Notes under the pieces: generated by a model | Databases searched by the model: none | The model's input: only the letters and a program-made list of their open reading frames with translations | What the model was told of the DNA's origin: nothing | Part shown: positions 55,284-64,000 of the stretch, piece by piece | Layout of the letters: the number at the start of each line of letters is the position of its first letter | Numbering within the stretch: the stretch's first letter is position 1 | From: Cyclaneusma minus | Taxonomy: Eukaryota; Ascomycota; Leotiomycetes; Marthamycetales; Marthamycetaceae | Direction: 5' to 3' | Length of the DNA: 64,000 bases | Assembly (NCBI GenBank): GCA_037179335.1 | Contig: JAKZHN010000035.1 | Span: 1-64,000, forward strand | Made by a program: the position numbers and the translations under genes

Positions 55284-56084
55284 ATGGTGAGTCAGTAATC
55301 TAAGGTTACGCCGCAAACCGGGTACATCTACTTAACCATGCTTTGATAGGTCCACGCAGATGCTTCCACCTTTGCAGAAGGCGTCTCGAAAGAAGAAGCT
55401 TATGCTCAAGTTTTAGAGCAAGCAAAAGCCCTCTTCGAAGGCCAGAGAAACTGGGTATGCCCCGGCTCTTGCTTCGGGGAATAAAGATGTGTTGCAGATG
55501 GGAACAAATGTGCTGATGTCGTCTCAAGGTGTGGTACGGATCTCCTCAGTCTTGAGTCTGGAGCGAACATGTATTGATGTCTCGATGCAGCAACTTAGCC
55601 AACACGGCTTCTCTACTATGGCATGCGTTCAAGTCGCTCTCTTCGCCTTCTAAGGATGTCAATTGGGCAGGTTAGTGTTTCCAGGATTTCGCTTCAAATT
55701 GTTGTCCTTCTCTTCTCCCTACCAACCGTTATTTGCTCATTGTAAACAGGTTTCTACGTCCTAGACCCGAAGGTCCCTTCTCAGCTGATTTTGGGTCCTT
55801 TTCACGGCCAAGTAGCTTGCCAGACAATAGCTTTCGGCCGAGGAGTCTGTGGAAAATCGGCCTCTACCGCTTCAACCCAGCTGGTGCCGGATGTCGACCA
55901 GTTCCCAGGCCATATCGCCTGTGACGGTGCAAGTCAGAGCGAGGTAGTAGTGCCGATTCTGAGGGAGGGGAAGGTGGTGGGAATCATCGATGTGGATTGT
56001 GCGGTTAAGAATGGCTTTGATGAGGTGGATAAGGTGTGGTTGGAGAGGCTGGCAGCGGTCTTGGGGGAGAGCTGTGACTGGTGA
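55284..56084 (+). CDS. Free methionine-R-sulfoxide reductase (GAF type), 5 exons
   Basis: Exons 55284-55286, 55350-55454, 55529-55533, 55591-55670 and 55750-56084 give 175 aa, the family length. The enzyme reduces free Met-R-sulfoxide with thioredoxin. The GAF fold is plain: 'KEEAYAQVLEQAKALF', 'NWVCNLANTASLLWH', 'VNWAGFYVLDP', and the redox cysteines in 'VACQTIAFGRGVCGKSA' and 'HIACDGASQSEVVVPI'. The first coding exon is the ATG alone (ATG|GTGAGT), and exon 3 is five nucleotides (GTGTG), needed to rebuild the conserved Val-Cys. All junctions are GT..AG and the sum is exactly 176 codons. It could be mis-annotated easily as starting at an internal Met. Confidence 0.92.
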
Positions 56085-57180
56085 ACGAGATGATTGCTGG
56101 GGGTGAGAACATGAGCTGTGATGAGAACAAAGACCGAAATAGAAAGTAAAGCGACGAGCTGAGACCATGAAATGGATTTGCATATGTCAAGTTTCAGACG
56201 ATCGTTTGGCTGTCACGATATGCGCTGCTTCAGTGAACTCGAGTTCGACATTTCTTCAACAAGGTAAGGGGGCAGCCTAGTCCCCTACCTGCACAAATCC
56301 CATTTCATTTGATCACGAAATAAAAGCCCTAGTCAACAGCTTCCCAACGCACCAAGAACGATAAAAAACAGACAAGAACTCATGTCGCAAATCCCTGTAC
56401 AGACTTCGCCATCAAGGGTAGTCAACCAAGCCCCTCGAGGGGGCGGATCCGTCGACGTGCAACAAAACGAAAATGCAGAAAACCGCTGCACGTGATGCGC
56501 TGTCGATTCCCGAAAATGCTGCCGTTTCGAGCGAGAGCTTTGAGGGTTATCGACAGAGAAATAGAGGTTTGACAAGTTGCTTGAGGGGTGAGAGGCGAGG
56601 GGATTCTGACAGGCTTGGGTGGTGCGTGCGCAGGGTGACAAAAGCGGCTCAGTCTTGGCAGACGTGGCACGTGACTTGGACCGTTTTTCGTCGTTTGTCG
56701 GCACAAACCGAGCCCCTGGCCCCAACGCTGGCTCCCAAGTTCTAACTTCGGGAGACTGGTTCAACGATTCCTAGAATGTGGAAGCAGAACTCTGGACTTC
56801 TTGTTGGTTGTTTATGGCATTATGCTGTGAATTCGATGATCACGAGAAAATGAAGACTGGAGCTTTCAGCATCGAACACCATTTTGCATCCCGGAAAAAT
56901 CGAATCGCAGTCGGCCCTGTCCCATCTGGCATCCCCCCGCAGTCGCACTAGGTGATCACTTCACTTTCAGATTTCAATCCCATTGTCAATGATTGTCTTA
57001 TTCTTCGGTCCTAGGGTGCACGAATCACGATTCCTTCGATTGCGATTCCTCTCCTTCAATTTCTGGTTCGCATTCCAGACTTCAGCGGACAGCGGATGAC
57101 AACCCCGAATTTCGAAAAGGAGATGACATGTGGGTCAGACATTATCACATCATCCATTATTCATAACTCAATTTTCCCCA
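56085..57180. other. Intergenic, convergent 3' region
   Basis: 1.1 kb; a 143-codon minus frame and a 90-codon plus frame overlap at 56333-56764 with no motif; both look like chance. Confidence 0.5.
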
Positions 57181-58829
57181 TCACAATTCATCACGCTTGG
57201 ACACCGCCGTAGGCACAGCTCTCAATCTATACATCTTGACTCCATGCGGTTGCACGTCCACCGTCAATGTTCCACTCGGCGCAATAGTCCCCGTCAAATT
57301 CCCAAGCAATAACGGGTCCAGTTTGGCTAGACCGTCCTTGTAGCTCAACGCAGTGGCGTTGTATCTCCCCGTAGTCGTCCCGTTAGGTCCAGGTCCCTCA
57401 CCAAGCCTGGTAGCATTATATCCATTGGTGGCATTCCCTACAGCAGAAGAAGCATCAATGATGGCCTGAGCTTCTTCAGTGCTCATCCTGTTCGCCCACA
57501 GGTCACGAACCTCCCAGGAGAGTTGAATTTCCGCTGCCGTACCAGCAAGACCGTCGTCAGTGAAGATATCCGCTAGCGTGGCGTTCATGGCTCGAGTTGT
57601 GGCGCCGCCATTGACGAGAATGACTACCTCGTCATTGTAGTCGCCGCCGGTCGTGGATGTCAAAGGTCCACTCCACATCTGTATAGTCGCTGTGCCGCTA
57701 GCATCAGTGTCGTTGGTGTTGAATATCCATCTCCTGATCGCCGCATCACCCTTCGGATCTTGGTTAATGGCGATGACTGCTGCGTTGCTCAAGATACTCA
57801 AGTCCTTAGGAGCAACGACCCGCAGATCGTTGCCCATTATCAGGGGACTTTTGGCAGCTGCCCACAAGCTGAAATGAGCAACATACTCCGCGTCCGTCGA
57901 TGCGCCGTTTCCGACTTCGAGCATATCGAGGTCGTTCCAACCGCCTGACTTGCACTTGGAGGCCACGAAGGAAGCTTTGTTGGCGATGTTCATGTAGCTG
58001 CAGTGGAATCCAGGAAGCGCACAGTCATAGGCAGTGTCGCCATCGCATGGACAGCGTATATCATGCTTGTCGAAAGCATCGAAGACGTCGCCCGTAATGC
58101 GCCAACTGTTGGCTATAGTGTAACCCCAATTCCAAGGATAGTCCTCGCCCCAGTTACAAAGGGAGTAAAGGATCGGGCGTCCGGTAGCGTTCAGCGCCTT
58201 GCCCATTGTCTCATAACGAGTGTAGCTGATCAGCTGAGTTCCTGCTTGTCCTCTGTTGTAACAATTGTCGTACTTCAGGTAGTCGACTCCCCAATCTGCC
58301 CAAGTTTGAGCATCGATGGTTTCATAGCCCAAACTTCCTGCGTAGCCGCCACAGGTGTATTCGCCAGCGCTGGAGTACATGCCGTATTTGAGTCCCAAAT
58401 CGTGCATCGCGTCTGCTACGGCCGCCATGCCGGATGGGAACTTTTCAGGGTCGGCGATCAGACTGTTGTTGGCGGAGGCATTGCGGCCGGCACTCCAGCA
58501 GTCGTCTAAGATGACATATTCATAGCCTAGGTCCTTGAGGCCGTAGTCGACGATGAGCCGAGCAGTGCCCCTGACGAGATCCTCGGACACTTCGCAGCCA
58601 AAGGCATTCCAGTTGTCCTAGGTCAATGTCAGCCGGGAGTTCACGGATGAAGCTTGAAGGGTCCACCGAGCAGACCCAAGCAAAGGGCGTCAAGAAAGGG
58701 GAGTAAGATGAGGAAGCAAACTAAACGTACCCAGCCCATCTGAGGAGTGATAGCCAGTCCATTGTTGAGGGCAGCCACTTCCAGCACGAAAGTAGCCGCC
58801 ACGACGGAGAGAGAAACAATTCTCGCCAT
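57181..58829 (-). CDS. Secreted GH27 alpha-galactosidase
   Basis: Two exons (58829-58731, 58617-57181) give 511 aa. The signal peptide ('IVSLSVVAATFVLEVAA') and 'LAITPQMGWDNWNAFGCEVSED' start the GH27 barrel. The nucleophile Asp lies in 'VDYLKYDNCYN' and the acid/base Asp in 'GGWNDLDMLEVGNG'; 'YVILDDCWSAGR', 'MYSSAGEYTCGGYAGSLGYE' and 'RSLWAAAKSPLIMGNDLR'-like segments agree. It removes terminal alpha-galactose from oligosaccharides or galactomannan. The C-terminal beta domain contains an extra Asn/Gly/Thr-rich insert with N-glycosylation sites. The protein ends in 'KRDEL', close to an ER-retention signal, odd for an exported enzyme. The start at 58829 gives the best signal peptide. Confidence 0.93.
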
Positions 58830-59960
58830 CTTGCTGAAGCTTGCCGGTAATAGGTATGCAGAGGCCAAAGAAATACTCTCTACCTACCTTGTCCGAAGAG
58901 GCCGCGAGGAAGCAAGTCGTTTTTATGGCTGGCTACCCCGCGGGGACTCCATGCAACAGTGGAGGCAGGCAGGGACGGCAATTATGTCCCAAGCTGCATT
59001 AGCGGCGCAATGCTGGAGTAAACAAGCGTTGTGGGATGGTTGGCCGATGGTTGGATTTTTAAAATGGTTGGGAGCTCTGCACTGTTGTTTATGCGTTGAA
59101 TTTAATTAACCATTAAATAATAAAGAATAGTAGTAAAAGGCCACAACTGCTTGGAAAATTCAGTAGTTGTAAAGCTTAAAATAATTGCATTTCCCCAATA
59201 GTTGTGGGCATTTACAATGGTTGTAAAATGGTTGTGGAATGGTTGGGAAATCCAGTCACGTAACCATGGATTCTAAATAATGGAAGTGCTCTTCCGAACG
59301 TCGTCGTCACCTCATGAGCTTGTTTAACTGGGCCCATGTGGCTCTTCCAGGGCTACTCCGGCGTCCCGCAGATCCTTGCATGTTGCTGCGCTCTGGCTAG
59401 GCACAAGCACATGGTGTGATGCTACCTGCTGGGCAACATGAACGTTTCGGCAGAGTGGGATCGGAGCGGCTGGCTGAGCGGTGTAGACTCAGGGAATCTT
59501 ATCATGTTCGAAGTAGTTTGAGTGCCGAATGATGTCGCCTCGAATAAATCGGTGGATTTGAAGCCGAATGTCCTGGAAGGAGAACATTTGATACCTTTGA
59601 AATCCGGGGAAGTTGGCGGGGTTGACGTAAGGCCCCGCTACCTATCCCTTGGCGCCCGGCCCGGCGGGGCCCCGCATTTCCCTAGCGGCGGAACCTGGAA
59701 GCCCGCTGCCCTTTTTGCAACGACTCTTGAGCCAGAATATACGAAGTCGAAGCGGCTAGGTTGAAGCTGCTAGGTTGAAGTTACTGATTTGAAGTTGATG
59801 TTATACATGAAGTTGCTAAGTTTGAGGTCGGTAGGTCGAAGTTGCTCACTTGAATTTGTTCATTTGGATTTACTCATTTGAAGCCGAAGTTGCTACTCGG
59901 ATATTCCGTCCAGCACTCAGTCTTCTGCAATCCGTCTTTGGACTAATACTATCACGCTTG
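58830..59960. other. 1.1-kb gene-free stretch with degenerate repeats
   Basis: 59100-59280 is AT-richer with repeated 'ggttgtaaaatggttgtggaat' type units. 59750-59890 holds imperfect units of TTGAAGTTGCT. No coding evidence. Confidence 0.5.
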
Positions 59961-60246
59961 TTAGCTAGCGCAGCATTGGTCTTGGAAAGCGGAAGTGTCG
60001 GTCTTGCCAGCCGGGGCGGCACTTTTCTGGGAAGATGAAGCCTTCTTGCCAGACTCCGGAGCCTTGGTCTTGCCGGCCGGAGCAGCATCTCTTTTGATGG
60101 CGCGGACATTCGTTTTGTCCGCCTGGAACGTAACGCCAGCTAAGCAATGTCGTTAGCAAACAGTCCTGCCATTGAAGTCTTCATCCAGCTACGGCTAACT
60201 CACAAGCCTTCACGTCCCTGGAAATGATCCATTGCGCAAGCGCCAT
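59961..60246 (-). CDS. Hypothetical Lys/Ala-rich small protein
   Basis: Two exons (60246-60204, 60139-59961) joined by a 64-bp GT..AG intron with a GCTAAC branch give 73 aa: 'MALAQWIISRDVKASGVTF', then a low-complexity tail with 'AAPAGKT' twice, ending 'QDQCCAS'. The frame is open upstream of the Met for 40 more codons ('VDVRSQIGKTLD'), so the gene may start elsewhere or be the tail of a relic. No family recognised. Confidence 0.4.
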
Positions 60247-60607
60247 ATCCAAAGTCTTTCCAATTTGCGATCTAACATCAACTCCGTTTCGCTTCGAGGT
60301 TTGATGAAACTTTTGTCTTACGGCACGGCCACAATAATGCCGGAGCCCCTCCTATATGCCTGAGGCCGGTACGCTAGTGTAATGAAGTGGCGACAACACA
60401 CTATGCGTCGAAATATCAGCAAACCGCTTGCGACTCCAACACTTTGAAGATACATGTAAGTGGGTGGAGAAACAACACTGCCACGAGTGGCGCAGTCGAA
60501 CGACGTCAACTGCCAAGGAACATGTGTTTTATGCGAACTAGAGCTCAACCCAGCTCCCCCTTTCTTTCTCCCCATATATTGAAATTCTTTGAACTCAAAA
60601 CGAAATC
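60247..60607. promoter_or_regulatory. Upstream region of the gelsolin-like gene
   Basis: 361 bp; the last part (60560-60607) is the leader ending 'gaaatcATG'. No TATA box is recognised. Confidence 0.45.
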
Positions 60608-61804
60608 ATGCCTCCTCATAACGGCCTCACCCACCTCAAGGAATACGATATCAAAGACAGCAACGTCGAACTCGTCGGCACCTCCATCGACCACCGCGTC
60701 AAATACCACTCTGCAGCCACCGAACCTGCTTGGAATGATGGCAAGGTCGGCAAAGCATCCGGCATGCACATCTGGCGCATCGAAAACTTCGAAGTGAAGT
60801 CGATCCCCGAGTCTCAGCACGGCACATTCTACGAAGGCGACAGCTATATTGTACTATATTCTTACAAAGTCGGCAAAGAAGGAAGTGAGAAGCTAGGCCA
60901 TGAGATTTTCTTCTGGCTCGGGAGCAAGACATCACAAGACGAGGCTGGCACAGCGGCATACAAGACGGTCGAGCTTGATGAATTTCTCGGGGGCATAGCG
61001 ACACAACATCGCGAAATCCAATCTGCGCCGTCCTCCGAATTCCTCAAACTATTCCCACGTCTGCAAATTCGCCGAGGCGGCGTAGAGTCCGGATTCCGAC
61101 GTGTGGAGGAAGATCCAGAGAAGCCAGAGGTGTTTACGCTGCTGAGGATCTTCAAGCATCCGGGGACTGGACGCAATGATCCCATTGTGGTGTACGAGGT
61201 CGAGCCGACTTGGCAGAGTTTGGATGAGCATGATGTTTTTGTGTTGGATAAGGGGGATAAGATTTGGGTGTGGCAGGGAAACAAGTGTAGTCCCATGGAG
61301 AAGGCGAAGAGTGCGCAGGTGGTGCACGATCTGACGCTGGCAAAACACATTGATGTTGAGGTGCTTGCGCAGGCGGAGTCGAAATCGAGAATCTTTGTTG
61401 ATATGTTGGGTGGGAAAGATTCGGCCGTTGACAAGGAGTTTAGAGCTCGCAGACCGGTGATTTCGACGACCTCAGAGGGCGGGGATAAGAGAGGGAAAAA
61501 ATTGTTCCGTCTCAGTGATTCATCAGGGAAGCTCCGATTTGACCTCGTCAAGGACGGTGAGCCTGTCAGGAGAGAAGACTTCGATACCAAGGACGCCTTT
61601 CTACTGGACAATGGCCACGCTATTTGGGTCTGGAGGGGAGCGAAGGCCAGCCGGGCGGAGAAAGCGATGTGGATCAAGTTTGCTCAGCAATATATTCGAC
61701 AACTCCAAAGTGGCGATGGGGGTGGAGAAGCATATCTCACACCATTTGCAGCAGTGGTCGAAGGCAACGAAAGCCCCGCTTTTCTGCAGGCCATCGAAGT
61801 TTAA
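60608..61804 (+). CDS. Gelsolin-repeat actin-binding protein (severin/CapG-like)
   Basis: Intronless, 398 aa, with three gelsolin repeats. Repeat 1 (about 50-155): 'MHIWRIENFEVKSIP', 'FYEGDSYIVLYSYK', 'HEIFFWLGSKTSQDEAGTAAYKTVELD'. Repeat 2 (about 175-270): 'FTLLRIFKHPG', 'SLDEHDVFVLDKGDKIWVWQG'. Repeat 3 (about 300-395): 'KLFRLSDSSGKLRF', 'FDTKDAFLLDNGHAIWVWRGAKAS'. Three repeats match fragmin, severin and CapG, which sever or cap actin filaments in a calcium-dependent way; acidic residues at the expected calcium sites are present. It should act in the cytosol on the actin cytoskeleton. Confidence 0.92.
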   Translation: MPPHNGLTHLKEYDIKDSNVELVGTSIDHRVKYHSAATEPAWNDGKVGKASGMHIWRIENFEVKSIPESQHGTFYEGDSYIVLYSYKVGKEGSEKLGHEIFFWLGSKTSQDEAGTAAYKTVELDEFLGGIATQHREIQSAPSSEFLKLFPRLQIRRGGVESGFRRVEEDPEKPEVFTLLRIFKHPGTGRNDPIVVYEVEPTWQSLDEHDVFVLDKGDKIWVWQGNKCSPMEKAKSAQVVHDLTLAKHIDVEVLAQAESKSRIFVDMLGGKDSAVDKEFRARRPVISTTSEGGDKRGKKLFRLSDSSGKLRFDLVKDGEPVRREDFDTKDAFLLDNGHAIWVWRGAKASRAEKAMWIKFAQQYIRQLQSGDGGGEAYLTPFAAVVEGNESPAFLQAIEV

Positions 61805-63165
61805 ACTTGCTATAAAAGGAGGAACGTAAAATGTTATGCCATTTATCATGAGACACACTCCTTTGGATAGGTATCAGCAGTGAAAATTGAAAAGCAGACA
61901 CTGTGATGGTGGTTGAGATTTTGCCCACGTCGTCAAGTTTCACCCTGATTCTATGATCTGTCCCACTTGTATCTGGAATCAGATTCAAAGATCACGAATT
62001 TGCAACAACCATGAGATTCGATTTGAGAATGAGAAGGCTATCAGGGGTATCATCCAAAGCTTACCAGAATATACGACATTGGAACCTCGCAATTAGGTCC
62101 CAGCATCCCAACCGCTACACCTCGATGTTCCTCACATAGTTAACGCCAAGGCTTATGTTGTGCCAAGCAAAGTCTATGAGAACGGACAGAATCATCTTGG
62201 AGTTCTATCCCGCGTTCCAGCACTTACAAGTCTTGGGCCTCCAGCTTCCGGGTTACAGTCGGTTTCTGAGTCTCATGGAGTCTATTTACGGAAAACCGCA
62301 CCTTACCTCATCACTGTGGCAGTCGATTGCATCGAGATATTCGAGTCTTGGTATAAGATCTACGTCAGGAGCTCCATGACTGGCTTAGCCGACGTGATTT
62401 TCAACCTAACGATGGGCCAAGATAAGCTGTCACCGTGGACTGGGGATCTAGTAGCAACTCAAAGAGTTGTGGTATCTAGTGTTAGACTTGGACGAAAGCT
62501 TCTCTATGACCAAAGAGCTTCCTTCGCGAGACCATGCTACCGCTGGAATACTCTACAACTCCGACTGCCGAGCCGGTGATGGGGCTGTCAATACAGAAGT
62601 CTACATTCCCGTACGATACAGCGATATGGACATAGTACTCGGGCTCAGATCGTTTCTTCAGGGACAGAAAAGTGCCAAGTTTGTGGAAATTTTTCAGCAA
62701 GTACTCGGATATAGCATAACTTCATGCCAAGTCCAAGTTCAAGTTCAAGCGCAACTTCAACTTCAACCTAGGGCGCAGCTTCAGGCTCAAGTTCAAGCGC
62801 AGCTTCAAGTCCAAGCGCAGCTTCAATTTCAAGCACAGCTTCAAGTTGAAAGTTCACACACGGTGGGAAATTCAAATACAGCTTCAACTTCAATTCGAGC
62901 GCAACTTCAACTCCTGACTCGAAAGTCGAGCGATTATACACTTACCGTTCATCAGGAAGTAGTAGCGGTGCTTCTACCTACATTTTATGCGGTGTTGAAA
63001 ATGGCGTGTTTTCTTTGATTTCGTATCTGAGTACGGAGATTTATCATCGGGCCAGGTATAACTAGACCAGATTCCCAAAAAAAGAGGGCTCGAATGTTCT
63101 CAATCTGAATCCAGTGCTTGCTGCTTCTCTCTTTGCACATTGTGGCTACTCATCGCAATCGCTTC
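61805..63165. other. 1.4-kb stretch without a supported gene
   Basis: Plus-strand frames at 62160-62579 (139 codons) and 62467-63018 (183 codons) overlap in different frames. The second includes a repeat-coded Gln/Val/Ala run. Neither has a recognisable domain or splice logic. They could be gene relics. Confidence 0.4.
62731..62925. repeat. Minisatellite of 6-mer multiples, CAAGTT/CAAGCGCAGCTT
   Basis: Tandem, imperfect 6-, 12- and 18-bp units such as CAAGTTCAAGCGCAGCTT run for about 200 bp. In one plus-strand frame they encode alternating Gln-Val and Gln-Ala-Gln-Leu. The same TTGAAG-type core in reverse orientation recurs at 59750-59890. Confidence 0.85.
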
Positions 63166-64000
63166 TTATTTAGCCTCCATGTGTGTGTTCTCCACCGTTT
63201 CTCCCTTGTTTTCTTTATATCCATATTTTGTTTCCAACTCTTCTCGGAGTGTGAGATTCTGAATGAAAAACGAAACCACGAAGCCCAATATCGTAAATGC
63301 CGACCCAACTTTCCACACAAGCTTCAGGGACGTAACATATACGTCTATTACCTGTGTCTGCACGCTGCTTGGTAGTGGAGAAATGAACGCTCTCGAAGCA
63401 TGCTCATAGGCACCCCCTGATGCAAGAGCTCCCCGAGTCGGTGCATCCATAATCGTTCAGAGCATACTGCTAAATTTGGTTTCGAAAATGCTCGAAGGTA
63501 TCGCAATACCACACACGAACCCCAGACTCTGGATGAAACCCCATGTGGCCGTGGAGACCGCCACATCAGACTCGGGTAGTGGTGCTTGTATTGCAGGCAG
63601 CACGGCTGTTAGGACGATTCCTGAGCCGGCGGCGAATATAATCTGAAGAACAACCCAGACCGCCGTCGACGAGTCTTGGTTCAGAATGCTGAAACATCCC
63701 ATGGAGATAGCAGCTAAACCAAAGCCAAGAATCTGATTCAGTCTGTAGTCGTTGGTTTTGCCAATAATGAAGCCGCCAAGTATACCAAAATAGACCATAT
63801 GGATCACTGTCGGAAGAGTATCTACCCTAGCTCGCTGCGGTGAGACTAGCCTGACGGTCTGGAAATAAACGGGCAGGAAGTAGCTGGCCCAATACAAAAT
63901 GACGCCGTGTAGGAAGGTAAGCAGAAAAGCCAAGGCAGATATGTTCGGTTCGCGAAAAGTCTGACTGGTGTAGTTGGTTGAAGGCAGAATGATGACGCTT
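63166..64000 (-). pseudogene. MFS transporter, 3' part, with in-frame TGA
   Basis: The frame enters from beyond the right edge and reads as the last helices of a major facilitator drug/siderophore-type transporter: 'REPNISALAFLLTFLHG', 'YWASYFLPVYFQ', 'IHMVYFGILGGFIIG', 'SGIVLTAVLPAIQAPL' and 'TATWGFIQSLGFVCGIAIPSSIF'. At 63459-63457 a TGA interrupts it, yet the same frame resumes with conserved sequence ('TRGALASGGAYEHA', then a last helix 'VGSAFTILGFVVSFFI') to a stop at 63166. No in-frame intron removes the TGA. A CGA (Arg) to TGA change is the simplest reading. The 5' part lies outside the window. Confidence 0.7.

Noticed and set aside
62731..62925. Possible CRISPR-like array
   Set aside because: Units are short, imperfect and contiguous with no spacers; the organism is a fungus. 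It is a minisatellite.
62467..63018. 183-codon frame with Gln-rich run as a gene
   Set aside because: The long frame is created by the repeat; the rest lacks domains and overlaps another frame.

Overview
The window is the left end of a linear chromosome of a filamentous ascomycete. It opens with 21 perfect CTAACC telomere units (1-126). Genes are interrupted by short GT..AG introns, mostly 45-110 bp. The gene set (MBOAT acyltransferase, Ras with a CaaX end, DUF6594 protein, secreted GH3 and GH27 enzymes, F-box-like repeat-family protein) is typical of Pezizomycotina. Dothideomycetes is my best guess, from overall style only.

Layout. 1-126 is telomere. 127-1520 is an extremely AT-rich, gene-free block that looks like RIP-degraded subtelomeric repeat. 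At about 1520 it switches abruptly to GC-richer sequence, where the tail of an open frame (1636-1986) emerges. Ordinary gene-dense sequence follows: SER1 (phosphoserine aminotransferase), a degenerate SDR protein, an F-box-like gene, an FAD oxidoreductase, MTO1 (mitochondrial tRNA modification), VPS45, ALE1-type MBOAT acyltransferase, a small predicted mitochondrial membrane protein, a CinA/molybdopterin-binding-like protein and RAS1 (3-26 kb). Next come a basic disordered protein with an internal duplication, a carotenoid oxygenase, a secreted His/Pro/Ser/Thr-rich protein, an ankyrin fragment, a prolyl 4-hydroxylase and a single-copy retropepsin-domain gene (26-36 kb). Then a DUF6594 membrane protein, a YheT/Eht1-type hydrolase, MAU2/SCC4 (cohesin loader), a 9-exon GH3 beta-glucosidase, a FAT1-type acyl-CoA synthetase, a small secreted protein, a decayed copy of a dienelactone hydrolase 3' end, an intron-bearing tRNA-Arg(ACG), the intact dienelactone hydrolase, a free-methionine-R-sulfoxide reductase, a GH27 alpha-galactosidase and a three-repeat gelsolin protein (37-62 kb). 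The right edge carries the 3' part of an MFS transporter with an in-frame stop.

The genes do not form an operon or an obvious biosynthetic cluster. Several are divergent pairs sharing promoters: SER1/SDR, VPS45/ALE1, small mitochondrial protein/CinA-like, hydrolase/MAU2, DLH/fRMsr. For most multi-exon genes I worked out exon boundaries by hand from splice sites, reading frame and family conservation. In those models the exon lengths sum to a whole number of codons. The most unusual points are two microexons (5 nt and 9 nt), a gene whose first coding exon is just the ATG, a probable GC-AG intron, a domesticated-looking retropepsin gene, a tandem-repeat-filled 412-bp intron and an SDR protein that has lost its catalytic Ser and Lys. 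I did not find a clearly new multi-gene system.
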